Below, piece after piece: positions 51,795 to 59,906 of a stretch of DNA of 64,000 nucleotides; the first letter of the stretch is position 1, and each line of letters starts with the position of its first letter. A program made the position numbers and the translations under genes. The stretch is from Thermofilales archaeon. Its GTDB lineage: Archaea > Thermoproteota > Thermoprotei > Thermofilales > Thermofilaceae. Under the pieces are notes generated by a model. The model saw only the letters and a program-made list of their open reading frames with translations. It did not search any database and was not told the DNA's origin. The stretch covers positions 36,870-100,869 of the forward strand of contig JAPWTS010000002.1 in assembly GCA_028275925.1 (NCBI GenBank), in the 5' to 3' direction.

Positions 51795-52126
51795 TACCGG
51801 CTGAGGAGTGAGGGGGTTATTAATCTTTTAGCGCGTTCCGGCGCCTTAGGGGTAACGCCCGCTTGGCAGAGCCATGCGTTTTTACTCAACCCTTCCCAGC
51901 AAAGTTGAGCTCACCTCCCCGTGCACGCATGTTGTTGCCCTCCTGCGCATTCTCTCGTCCTTCAGTACCTCCCTTCTTCGCCCACCTAACAGCATGAGAA
52001 TCTTTTTTCTTTTTCTTTTATTTTTAACTTTTCATGCAAAACTTTCAGTCTCTTCTTCATCAGAAACTCCCGCCTCGCCTTTAAGCTCGATAGCTCTGCT
52101 TCAGGGGCGGGTAACTGAGTGGCGCG
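51795..52126. other. 332-bp gap between tRNA-Thr and asnS
   Basis: It contains the tRNA promoter (51815-51828), a 33-nt T-rich tract on the plus strand (52001-52033) that would terminate plus-strand transcripts, and a lysine-rich 24-codon frame on the minus strand (51986-52060) with TATA-like sequence 20 bp upstream. Nothing else recognised. Confidence 0.4.
52001..52033 (+). terminator. T-rich terminator tract
   Basis: Thirty-three bases with only a few non-T positions on the plus strand. Archaeal RNA polymerase terminates at such U-tracts; it would stop read-through from the glycosyltransferase. Confidence 0.4.
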
Positions 52127-53413
52127 CTATGGGTAGACCCGCCTTATGGTGCGCGGGAAAGCCACCGCGTCCACTATGTGGTCTAAGCCCGCTACCCACA
52201 TTACGAGCCTGTCGATCCCCAACCCGAACCCGGCATGGGGGACCGTGCCGTACCTGCGCAGGTCTACGTACCACTCGTAGTCTTCCTCCCTGAGCCCGAA
52301 GCGCTTAATCTTCTCGAGCAGCTCCTCGAGCCTTTCTATGCGCTCTCCTCCCCCTATTATCTCTCCGTAACCTTCAGGGGCTAAGAGATCGGCCGAAAGC
52401 GTTACCTCCGGTCGCGCTGGGTCGTTCTTGTGGTAGAACGCTTTCGCCTTCTCGGGGTAGCGGTGGACGAACACCGGCTTGTCGAACTCTTCAACAAGCG
52501 CGCGCTCCTCGTCGGCTCCCAAGTCTTCGCCCCACGCTACCTTGAAACCCTTCCCCTCGAGGATCTCCAGCGCTTCGTCGTAGCTTACCCTGTAGAAGGG
52601 TGGCTTGCAGCGCTCCAGAGGCTCGGTATTCCGGCCCAGCAGCTTCAGCTCGTCCTGGTTGCTGTCCAGAACCCTCTCCACGACGTACGACACCAGCTCC
52701 TCCTCCACTCTCATTATATCCTCGAGACCGGCCCACGCGACCTCGGCTTCGCAGTGCCAGAACTCTGTCAAGTGCCTCCGAGTCCTCGACTTCTCGGCCC
52801 TGAAGGATGGCGCGATCGTGTAGACTTTTTCGAGGCTGTAGATCAGCGCCTCCAGGTAGAATTGCGAGGACTGCGTGAGGTAAACCGTGCTCCCGTCCAC
52901 GTACTTCACCGGGAAGAGCGTGGCCCCGCCCTCCACCGCAGCTGTGATGAACATGGGTGCTTGAACCTCGTAGTAGCCGCTCCTCCTGAAGTACTCGTGC
53001 AGCGCTCCGAAAACTGTGTGGCGGATCTTCAGGACAGCCTGCATCCTCCTGCTCCTGACCCACAGGTGCCTCACGTCGAGGAGGAACTCGCGGGAAAAGT
53101 CCTTAGTGATGGGGAAGTTCTTGGACGCGCCCACGACTTCCACCGCCTCGCCCACTATCTCCTTGCCTCCGGGCGCCCTGCTGTCGCTCCTCACAACGCC
53201 GGTCACGATGACTGACGCTTCCACGTCAGCTTCGCGCGCTTTGGCCGCGGCCTCTCCCGAGAAAACCGCTTGGACTATGCCGGACGAATCCCTGACTACC
53301 AGGAAGACCTTTTCCCCGAGATCCCTGAAACGGTAGACCCAGCCTCGCACCGTGACCCTTGCCCCGTCCTCCATCTTGAGGGCTTCCGCTGCTTTGGCGA
53401 GCTTCGCTCCCAT
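52127..53413 (-). CDS. asnS: Asparaginyl-tRNA synthetase
   Basis: Class IIb synthetase of 428 residues. An N-terminal OB-fold anticodon domain (VTVRGWVYRFRDLG) leads into the catalytic domain with motif 2 FRAEKSRTRRHLTEFWHCE and motif 3 GFGLGIDRL. The AsnRS versus AspRS call rests on the overall pattern and the shorter C-terminus. ATG 53413 lies about 25 bp after TATA-like sequence on the minus strand near 53433-53443, i.e. leaderless. Confidence 0.9.
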   Translation of the reverse strand: MGAKLAKAAEALKMEDGARVTVRGWVYRFRDLGEKVFLVVRDSSGIVQAVFSGEAAAKAREADVEASVIVTGVVRSDSRAPGGKEIVGEAVEVVGASKNFPITKDFSREFLLDVRHLWVRSRRMQAVLKIRHTVFGALHEYFRRSGYYEVQAPMFITAAVEGGATLFPVKYVDGSTVYLTQSSQFYLEALIYSLEKVYTIAPSFRAEKSRTRRHLTEFWHCEAEVAWAGLEDIMRVEEELVSYVVERVLDSNQDELKLLGRNTEPLERCKPPFYRVSYDEALEILEGKGFKVAWGEDLGADEERALVEEFDKPVFVHRYPEKAKAFYHKNDPARPEVTLSADLLAPEGYGEIIGGGERIERLEELLEKIKRFGLREEDYEWYVDLRRYGTVPHAGFGLGIDRLVMWVAGLDHIVDAVAFPRTIRRVYP

Positions 53414-53445
53414 CGCCCGCAGCCGGCGCGCACCCAGCTAAAAAG

Positions 53446-54208
53446 CTAGCTTCGCGCGCCTCGAGCGGGGGCTTTAAAGTTTTGCCAGGGGGGGGGCGGG
53501 CTTTCCGCGAGCTCGAGCAGCCTCCTCGTCACGGGCCCTTTCGGCTCTATCCTCCTCTTCTCGGCGAGCTCTCTCAGGGCGCTCCTCCACTCTGGGAGTC
53601 GCTCGGCGAGCTTCAGCACCTCGCGACTGTTCAGCTGCACGATCCAGTACCTCTTCAGCCGCTTGCACACCTTAGCCTGCACTCCTAGTGCAGCTAGCGC
53701 CTGCGCGCACCTCCTAGCCTCCTCCTCGCTCTTCGTCACGGTGCACGCTATGCCTTTGGAATGAAAGGAGTTCAAGCAGAAGACGTGCCCGTTGAAGCGC
53801 ACGTGCACAGGGTTTTGTTTTGGCGCAGGTTCTTCAGCACCAGCCACTTGTCGCATTTTATTGCATCGAGCAGCTTGCCGTAGCCAGTTTCATATGCCCT
53901 CCTCACGATCTCTGGAACCACAGTTACTTCTCAGCGCCGCTCCCCACCGAGACGGCGAAGGCTTCTGGGTGCTTGCAGCCGTCCCCCAAGTACAGCGTCA
54001 GCAGGCCGAGGGGGTTCGCTCTCGCGATCTCCCTCGCTAAGCGCTTGCCGCTGGACCCGCGCCACTATTCGCGCCAATCCTTGGCTATCAGCTGCCACCC
54101 TATCGACGGCCCCCGCTTGTTTAGGGGCAGCGCTATGATCGCTACGTGTAGGCGACCGTAGCGCGCAGCGGACCAAGCAAGCACCTGCCACGGACGCGTT
54201 GTCCCCAT
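53446..54208 (-). pseudogene. Decayed gene with LAGLIDADG-like features
   Basis: A continuous protein can be rebuilt over about 254 codons by correcting three lesions. From ATG 54208 the frame hits TAG at 54065-54067, continues through KRLAREIARANPLGLLTLYLGDG to TAA 53924-53926, then resumes in another frame (EVTVVPEIVRRAYETGYGK) and again after a tandem duplication (GTTTT twice, 53812-53821). The end is intact down to 53446. The LLTLYLGDG block and the final alpha/beta segment resemble LAGLIDADG endonuclease halves, but this is uncertain. Taking the 3' part alone as a 136-residue gene would be misleading. Confidence 0.65.
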
Positions 54209-54338
54209 TCTCGGTCTTTTCGATTGAGCGTTGCAACTTTCATCAGAGGCGCGCTACCCCGCTTGCGGCTAGCTCGGTTTGCCGGCATTGACGGCGCGAT
54301 TGGAGAAAAGTTTTCAGCGCCGGTTTCGCTAGGCTTGC

Positions 54339-55088
54339 GTGGATCAGCGCGCTAGCTGGTTAGTGTCAACAGGTCTGTTAATTCTTTTCGCCTACGTATC
54401 TACGTACTTCCCGGAGCACGTTGGCACGTTCTTCCTAGTCTACGTGCTTGCCGTGCTCGCCGTAACCGCGATAGTTGCCGGCCGCAGCGCAGCAGCCATA
54501 TACAAGGATCTCGAGTACGTGAAGTCTGGGAAAACGCTGCTTTCGGTGAGCAGCAGCGAGGTCGCGAAGCTGAAGTCGAGGGACCGGGAGCTCAACCGCG
54601 AGCTGAGCGCGCAGACGAAGGCGATGGTCCCCCAGCTGGTGACCCCCTTCGTCGTGATGCTTGCGCTTTTCATCCCGGCGGTCCGCGAGGGCGCTTTACA
54701 CGGTCTTGCGAGCCTCGTCGCCCAGACGAATCTAAGCGGTCAAGCTGGCAGGTTCCTCACGTTCCTGCTGTTCTACGGGTTGCTCACGCTGATCTTGTAC
54801 CTCGTCAACTACATCGCTGGGAGGCGCCTGCAGCGCGCAGGCGGGCGGCTCGACGTACCCTCCTTCTACCTTGTGACCGAGAGGGGCCTGGTGCTGGAGG
54901 GTAGGGTGCCGCTCAAAGCCCCCCTCACCGTGCAAAGCGTTAGAGTCGATACCCGCCGCAGGTTCGTCGAGCTCCAGGTGAGAAGCCGGTCAGGCTTGGG
55001 GGGTGGGGTAAGCAGGGTGAGACTCTATTGCGAAAATCCGCGGGAGCTGGAAGCGCTGCTGCGGTCTTTAACCGAAGAGCGCCGCTAA
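54339..55088 (+). CDS. Integral membrane protein, possibly EMC3/DUF106-like
   Basis: 249 residues. Four hydrophobic helices (about 9-27, 30-48, 94-112, 138-160) flank a charged helical cytosolic loop (60-90), as in the archaeal EMC3/TMCO1 (DUF106) insertases of the YidC/Oxa1 superfamily, followed by a soluble beta-rich C-terminal domain of about 80 residues that those proteins lack. GTG 54339. The 3' end overlaps rpl12 by 21 bp. The insertase assignment is tentative. Confidence 0.5.
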   Translation: MDQRASWLVSTGLLILFAYVSTYFPEHVGTFFLVYVLAVLAVTAIVAGRSAAAIYKDLEYVKSGKTLLSVSSSEVAKLKSRDRELNRELSAQTKAMVPQLVTPFVVMLALFIPAVREGALHGLASLVAQTNLSGQAGRFLTFLLFYGLLTLILYLVNYIAGRRLQRAGGRLDVPSFYLVTERGLVLEGRVPLKAPLTVQSVRVDTRRRFVELQVRSRSGLGGGVSRVRLYCENPRELEALLRSLTEERR

Positions 55089-55403
55089 GCCTTCGAGGGT
55101 TTCCTCGCTCTCCTCCTTCTTCTTTTCTTCCTCCTTCTTCGCTTCGGCCTCGGCTTTAGCCCCCTCCGGGGTTGTGGCGGGTTGCGCGGCAGGCTGGACA
55201 GGCTGCGCCGCGACCGCCATCGCGGGGACGCCGGCGCTCTTTATAGCCTCGTCTATGTTGACGCCGCTCAGTGCCGCTACCACAGCTTTCACCCTGACCT
55301 CGTCAACTTCGATTCCAGCGGCTTCGAGCACCTTCCTCAAGCTGTCCTCGGTGATCGGCCGCTTCGCGTAGTGGAGCAGCAGGCTAGCGTACACGTACTC
55401 CAT
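55068..55403 (-). CDS. rpl12: Ribosomal protein P1/L12
   Basis: Acidic stalk protein of 111 residues. The N-terminal helical dimer domain ([18 protein letters not shown]) is followed by an Ala/Pro/Gln hinge, a Lys/Glu-rich stretch and the conserved tail GLAALFG that recruits translational GTPases. A TATA-like sequence at 55434-55441 lies within the end of the Lhr gene. It stands apart from the usual L11-L1-L10-L12 cluster, since L10 is not adjacent. Confidence 0.95.
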   Translation of the reverse strand: MEYVYASLLLHYAKRPITEDSLRKVLEAAGIEVDEVRVKAVVAALSGVNIDEAIKSAGVPAMAVAAQPVQPAAQPATTPEGAKAEAEAKKEEEKKKEESEETLEGLAALFG

Positions 55404-55436
55404 CTTCCCTCCCGCGTGGGGCCTACGCCGGGCCTT

Positions 55437-58247
55437 TTAAAGCTTGTGCGCGCCGCGGGAAGGGGCTTGAGGGGGCTCGCGCCAGTACTCCCTCGTCCTC
55501 AGGTACTCGGCTTCCGCTCTGACTATCTCCCTGAGGAGCTCGTCCTCCGACCTGCTCGCGCTCAATATGCGGGCCGCGGCTGTCGGCCCCACCCCCCTGC
55601 CGGCTAGGCAGAGCAGAGCTTTTCTGCCGTAGCTCATGACCAGTAGCGCGCTCTTTTGCGCGTTCCTCACGATGCGCACCTCCTCCTCGCTCAGCTTCTC
55701 ACCCCTTCTCCACCTCTCGAGAACCTTCAGGGCTCCGTCGTCCCAAGGGTTCAGCGCGGCAACCACCCTAGAGCCGCAGAGCGGGCACTTCACCTCGTCA
55801 CCAGCTTCGCCGACCACCACCTCTCTGCTCCACTTCAAGCAGTGGAGGCAGACGAGTAGGAGCCGCGACTTTTCGAGCCGCTTCTTGACCGTATCGAGAA
55901 CGAGGAGCTGCTCGAACCCCTTCGTTAGAACCCCCGCCCTGTAAGGCTTCTCGAACATGCTCTTCGCCATCGGGGAAAACTCCCTCACCCGCACTACGTG
56001 CAACCGCGCGCGGCCGCTTTTCAAGGACTCCAGGAACACCCTCAGCGCACCCGGGTCCAGGCGCGTGCTAAGAAGCTCCCTAATCGTCTCCTCGTCGATG
56101 GGGGTTCCCTCAAAAAGCTCAGCGAGCTTCTTCACGGGGATCTTGGGCTTCGAACCCTTCTCCACGACGCCCATCCTCTGGCACACGTGGAGCAGCTTCC
56201 ATAGGTAGAGGCTCGAGCTCCTGACGGCGCTCCCCACATCGGCGAGAACCCTCTCCAGCTTCTCGGTCAGCAGCTCCCCGACCTCCTCCACGCTCAGATC
56301 CCTAGAAAGGGCGAGCGCTACCCGGTAGGCGTCGAAGAAGTGCTTCGAGGACACGCCGTACATCTTCGCCAACGCGTAGCTGAGCAGCAATGCGAGGAGC
56401 GCGTTGGCGCGCGTGCCCAAGCACGCGTGGATCACGATCAGCTTGTTCCCCACCTCCACCACAACGTCTTTATCGCTTGGCACAACGCCCAGCGCCCGCA
56501 GCTGCCTCTCCACGTAATCCTTAGCTTCTTCAAGCATCTCCTCCCCGACTCCGTACTCCCTAGCGAGCTTGCCTAGAGGTTCCGTCGCCAAGCGGCGCCT
56601 CAGCGCCCCGACCTCCCTCGCGACCTTGAAGGGTACCGGCAGGTCCTCGCCGACCCACGCCGGTATCGCCGCCTCAGACTCCTCCGCCGGCTCAACGAAG
56701 ACCTTGCCCTCCTCGACGTCGATCCTCACCACCTCCCAGGCCCTCCCGCCCAACACGAACCTGCTGCCCTCGCTTAGCGCCGATACCGCGAAGTCGCCGT
56801 CGAGCGTGCCCACCCTCCTCCTGCTGCCCACGTCGATAACGTCGAAGGTCTCCACGTCGGGGATCGTAGACGCCGCCTCGAAGTAGTACTTGATACTGCG
56901 CGGCCCGCGCAGCAGCTTCCCCCCGCTGAACCTGAGCAATCTTATGCTCGCCAGGAACTCGACCAGAGACCTGAGCTGGCCCAGCCCGAGACCCCTGTAG
57001 GGGTAAGCTCTCGCAACGATCCTGTGCGCCTCCTCCAAGCTGACCTCGCCGCGCTCTAGGACGAGCCCGACGAGCTGGTGCGCCAGAACGTCGTATGCGA
57101 GCTCCTCGAACTCCGCGTCCTCTAGGTCACCGTTCCTCGCCCTCCTTGCGATCACCACGGATTCGAGCAGGTCGTCGACGTCGGAAGCCACGATGCACCC
57201 CTTGGCTACTCCGCCGAGGAAGTGGGCGCTCCGCCCCACCCTCTGGACGAGCCTGTTGACCTGGCGGGGGGACATGTACTGCACGACGTACTGCACGTGG
57301 CCCACGTCGATGCCCAGCTCCAGGCTGGAGGTCGCCACCACGCACTTGAGGGCGCCCTCCTTTAGCCTGCGTTCGACCTCCGTCCTCTGCTCCCTCGAGA
57401 GGGAGCCGTGGTGGACGGCAACCGCGCCGCCGCACAGCTTGCTCAACCTAAGGCCCAGCGCCTCAGCGGTATCGCGCGTATTGGTGAAGATCAGCACGCT
57501 CTTCCACTTCTCAACAAGCTCCGCCAGCAGCTTGGCTCTCTCCTCCGCCTCCTCGTAGGCGCGCGTGTAGACGACGTCGATCTCGTACCGCCTACCGCCT
57601 CTGGCTTCGACGATCTCGAAGTACCTGCCGCCGGTCAGGAAGAGCCCCGCCGTGAAGGGGTTCCTCACGGTCGCCGAGAGCCCAACCCTGCACAACCTCC
57701 GCTCGCTGGCTCCCTCCAACCTCTCGAGAGCTATCGTGAGCTGAAGCCCGCGCTTGCTCGACATCAGCTCGTGGAGCTCGTCGACGATAACCCACTCAAG
57801 CTCGCGGAGCGCGCCTCTGAGCTTCTGGTTGACGAGTACGAACTGCAGCGTTTCCGGCGTCGTGATCAGGATCTGCGGCGGCCTCTCCGCGATCCTCCTC
57901 CTAACGCTCTGCGGGGTATCCCCGTGCCTCACCTCAAGCGCTACGCCGAGGTCCTTCGCCAGCCTGCCCATCCTCGCGAAAATGTCCCGGTTTAACGCCC
58001 GCAGAGGGGTTACGTAGAGCGCCCGGATCCCTCCCTCGGCTCCTCCCTCCTCGAGGAGGGCGCTCAGCACGGGGAAGAGCGCGGCTTCCGTTTTGCCGTA
58101 GCCGGTCGGAGCTACGATGACGGTGTTCACCCTCCTCCTCAGCACCTTGAAAGCTCGCAGCTGCAGCTCGTTGAAGCTCGAGTAGCCGTACCTCTTAGCG
58201 ACCTCGATTAGCTTTGGATGCAGTAGCGCTTCCTCGGCTTCGACCAT
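55437..58247 (-). CDS. Lhr-family helicase with C-terminal zinc site
   Basis: 936-residue superfamily 2 helicase. Walker A APTGYGKT (46-53), the DELH box near 168, SAT, the RVGRSAH-type motif VI, then winged-helix and Lhr domains. Close to the C-terminus two cysteine pairs (CLHC and CPLC, about 798-824) form a likely zinc site that the paralogue at 2967-5621 lacks. ATG 58247 is preferred to the start three codons earlier. TATA-like sequence on the minus strand at 58282-58292 is shared with the PqqD-like gene region. Confidence 0.9.
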   Translation of the reverse strand: MVEAEEALLHPKLIEVAKRYGYSSFNELQLRAFKVLRRRVNTVIVAPTGYGKTEAALFPVLSALLEEGGAEGGIRALYVTPLRALNRDIFARMGRLAKDLGVALEVRHGDTPQSVRRRIAERPPQILITTPETLQFVLVNQKLRGALRELEWVIVDELHELMSSKRGLQLTIALERLEGASERRLCRVGLSATVRNPFTAGLFLTGGRYFEIVEARGGRRYEIDVVYTRAYEEAEERAKLLAELVEKWKSVLIFTNTRDTAEALGLRLSKLCGGAVAVHHGSLSREQRTEVERRLKEGALKCVVATSSLELGIDVGHVQYVVQYMSPRQVNRLVQRVGRSAHFLGGVAKGCIVASDVDDLLESVVIARRARNGDLEDAEFEELAYDVLAHQLVGLVLERGEVSLEEAHRIVARAYPYRGLGLGQLRSLVEFLASIRLLRFSGGKLLRGPRSIKYYFEAASTIPDVETFDVIDVGSRRRVGTLDGDFAVSALSEGSRFVLGGRAWEVVRIDVEEGKVFVEPAEESEAAIPAWVGEDLPVPFKVAREVGALRRRLATEPLGKLAREYGVGEEMLEEAKDYVERQLRALGVVPSDKDVVVEVGNKLIVIHACLGTRANALLALLLSYALAKMYGVSSKHFFDAYRVALALSRDLSVEEVGELLTEKLERVLADVGSAVRSSSLYLWKLLHVCQRMGVVEKGSKPKIPVKKLAELFEGTPIDEETIRELLSTRLDPGALRVFLESLKSGRARLHVVRVREFSPMAKSMFEKPYRAGVLTKGFEQLLVLDTVKKRLEKSRLLLVCLHCLKWSREVVVGEAGDEVKCPLCGSRVVAALNPWDDGALKVLERWRRGEKLSEEEVRIVRNAQKSALLVMSYGRKALLCLAGRGVGPTAAARILSASRSEDELLREIVRAEAEYLRTREYWREPPQAPSRGAHKL

Positions 58248-58315
58248 GACTTCCAACTGTTGCCAGCGCTGTTCGCGCGCAACAAAAATTTAACTCGGCC
58301 ACCGGCCATCCAACC

Positions 58316-58735
58316 GTGCCGTTGTTTAGGCGGGAGAAGCGAAGCGAACCTCCGCCGATACCTCTAGAGGTGATCCTCGCCAGCAAGCCGATCAGGAACC
58401 CGGCGGTCAGCTGGGAGAAGAACGAAAAAGGGGAGGTGGTGATCACAATCAAGCTGGAACCTTCAAAGCCGGGACTTTTCAGCGGCTTCGTCAAGGAGCC
58501 TACAGAAAGGAAGATCGTCCTCGATGCTGTGGGCGGTTTCGTGTGGGAGCTCATGGACGGCGAGCGGACCGTAAGCGAGATCGCTGAGCGCGTCTCCGAG
58601 CGCTTCAAGCTGCACCGGAGGGAAGCTCAAGCGTCCCTGCTGGCGTACCTCCAGATGCTGGCGAGCAGGGGGTTGATCGCTCTAGTGGCTCCAAGCCCGC
58701 CGCAGGAGGGAAGGGCCGGGGGTGCGGAGAGGTAA
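58316..58735 (+). CDS. PqqD-like protein
   Basis: 139 residues; the C-terminal 85 (RKIVLDAVGGFVWELMDGERTVSEIAERVSERF) match the PqqD/RRE fold that binds ribosomally made precursor peptides. The N-terminal 50 residues are a basic strand-rich extension. There is no radical-SAM maturase or PQQ gene nearby. GTG 58316 follows aaaatttaac (58284-58293). It is separated from the next gene by 3 bp. Confidence 0.75.
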   Translation: MPLFRREKRSEPPPIPLEVILASKPIRNPAVSWEKNEKGEVVITIKLEPSKPGLFSGFVKEPTERKIVLDAVGGFVWELMDGERTVSEIAERVSERFKLHRREAQASLLAYLQMLASRGLIALVAPSPPQEGRAGGAER

Positions 58736-58738
58736 GCC

Positions 58739-59455
58739 ATGGACGAGTACGAAGACCTGGTCAAAGCTCTAGAGAGCGAAGTGAGAAGCAGGCAGTCGAT
58801 GAGCTGGGAGGAGCTGCTGAAGTGGGGGGAGGAACGCAACGTGGGCCCTGTCACCCTCTCTCTGCTGCTCGAGGAGCTGAAGCGGAGGGGCGTTGTGGAG
58901 GCTTCGCCCGAGCTCGAGCTCGTCGACGAGCACCTGGAGATCGCGATCCCGCGGAGGATCTCGCTTAAAAGGCCGAGAACGCCGCCCCCGAGACCGAAAC
59001 CGGCGCGCGAAAAGCGCCCGAGAGCCGCTAGGGGGCGGCAAGGCTCGCTGCTGACGTTTCTAGAGGGGGAGGAGGTCAGCACAGGTGCGATCGAAGGGGC
59101 GAAGGAGGTGCGCGAAGCCGAGGAAGCGGAAACCGAAACTGCCGTCGGCCCTCCGCCAGTTGCAGCCGCCGAGGTCGAGCCGCCGCGAGCACAGGAGCCG
59201 GTAGACAGGGATTTGGCGGTAGCGCTCCAGTACTTGAACAGGTACTGGAGCGTAGGTAGGCTTAGGTTCCTAGCGGACCTGAGGAGCTTAGGCGTAAAGG
59301 ACCCGGAGGGGCTGCTGAGGAGGTTGATCGAGGAGGGGATGGTCACGGTCGTCGAGCCGGGCGTCGTGAACGCTAAGAGGGATATTGTGGAGAAAAAGGT
59401 TAAAGAGCTGGGAAGCGTGCCCGCAAAGAGCCTAGCGGAGCTCCTCGAGTTCTAG
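58739..59455 (+). CDS. Protein with two winged-helix-like ends and a flexible linker
   Basis: 238 residues. Residues 1-65 (MSWEELLKWGEERNVGPVTLSLLLEELKRRGVV) and 155-238 (YWSVGRLRFLADLRSLGVKDPEGLLRRLIEEG) each resemble a winged helix. They are joined by about 85 residues of Pro/Arg- and then Glu/Ala-rich disordered sequence. It is coupled to the PqqD-like gene. No known family; a DNA- or protein-bridging role is conceivable. The end overlaps rps25e by 4 bp. Confidence 0.6.
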   Translation: MDEYEDLVKALESEVRSRQSMSWEELLKWGEERNVGPVTLSLLLEELKRRGVVEASPELELVDEHLEIAIPRRISLKRPRTPPPRPKPAREKRPRAARGRQGSLLTFLEGEEVSTGAIEGAKEVREAEEAETETAVGPPPVAAAEVEPPRAQEPVDRDLAVALQYLNRYWSVGRLRFLADLRSLGVKDPEGLLRRLIEEGMVTVVEPGVVNAKRDIVEKKVKELGSVPAKSLAELLEF

Positions 59456-59793
59456 CCGGCCGCGGCGGGTTGAGCGCCCGCTGGAACGTAGATGCGGATC
59501 CTCCGGTTCGCATCGACCAGCTTAACGAGACCCTTCGCCTCGAGGTCTCGCAAAGCTTGCTTCGCCGCGCTCACCTTCAAACCAAAGGTCGTCGCCAGCG
59601 TATAGGGGGTAACGTAAGGCAGCTTCGCGATTTCGCGGTACACAGCATCGAGCGACGCTTGAGTCAGAGCCCCCTGGCTTGTGACCTTTAGCTTCGGCCG
59701 CCCCTCCTCCTGCTGCTTGCCCGACTTCGCCGCTTGCTCCCTCATCAACCGCTTCTCCAGCTGGGAAACGGTCGGTTTCTTTTTACCCCCCAC
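59452..59793 (-). CDS. rps25e: Ribosomal protein eS25
   Basis: 113 residues: a Lys-rich N-terminal tail and a winged-helix core ending in LEAKGLVKLVDANRRIRIYVPA. eS25 is present in crenarchaea and eukaryotes and missing from Euryarchaeota, which helps place the organism. GTG 59793; a TATA-like sequence on the minus strand at 59822-59831 lies about 30 bp upstream. Confidence 0.92.
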   Translation of the reverse strand: MGGKKKPTVSQLEKRLMREQAAKSGKQQEEGRPKLKVTSQGALTQASLDAVYREIAKLPYVTPYTLATTFGLKVSAAKQALRDLEAKGLVKLVDANRRIRIYVPAGAQPAAAG

Positions 59794-59867
59794 CGGAACC
59801 CCCCTTTTCCCACCCTAAACCCTTTATATGCTTTTCACGCTTTTACTTGCGGTCAGGCGCTACCTAG

Positions 59868-59889
59868 CTTCGATGCTGCAGCATCGAAG
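59868..59889. repeat. 22-bp perfect palindrome
   Basis: Eleven-base arms (cttcgatgctg and its complement) meet without a spacer. It lies 37 bp upstream of the rps25e TATA element and 18 bp after the stop of the secreted-protein gene, so it could be a regulator site or a 3' hairpin. Confidence 0.7.
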
Positions 59890-59906
59890 GTTGGAGAGCG
59901 GGAACC

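Noticed and set aside
52030..52063. Box C/D sRNA on the minus strand
   Set aside because: TGATGA and CTGA are present but the guide would be 8 nt and no box D follows within range.
53446..53856. 136-residue intact gene
   Set aside because: The upstream sequence continues the same protein in other frames with clear lesions, so this is the 3' part of a pseudogene.
58195..58608. Minus-strand frame opposite the PqqD-like gene
   Set aside because: Ser/Thr/Leu-rich antisense shadow; the plus-strand frame carries the recognisable fold and promoter.
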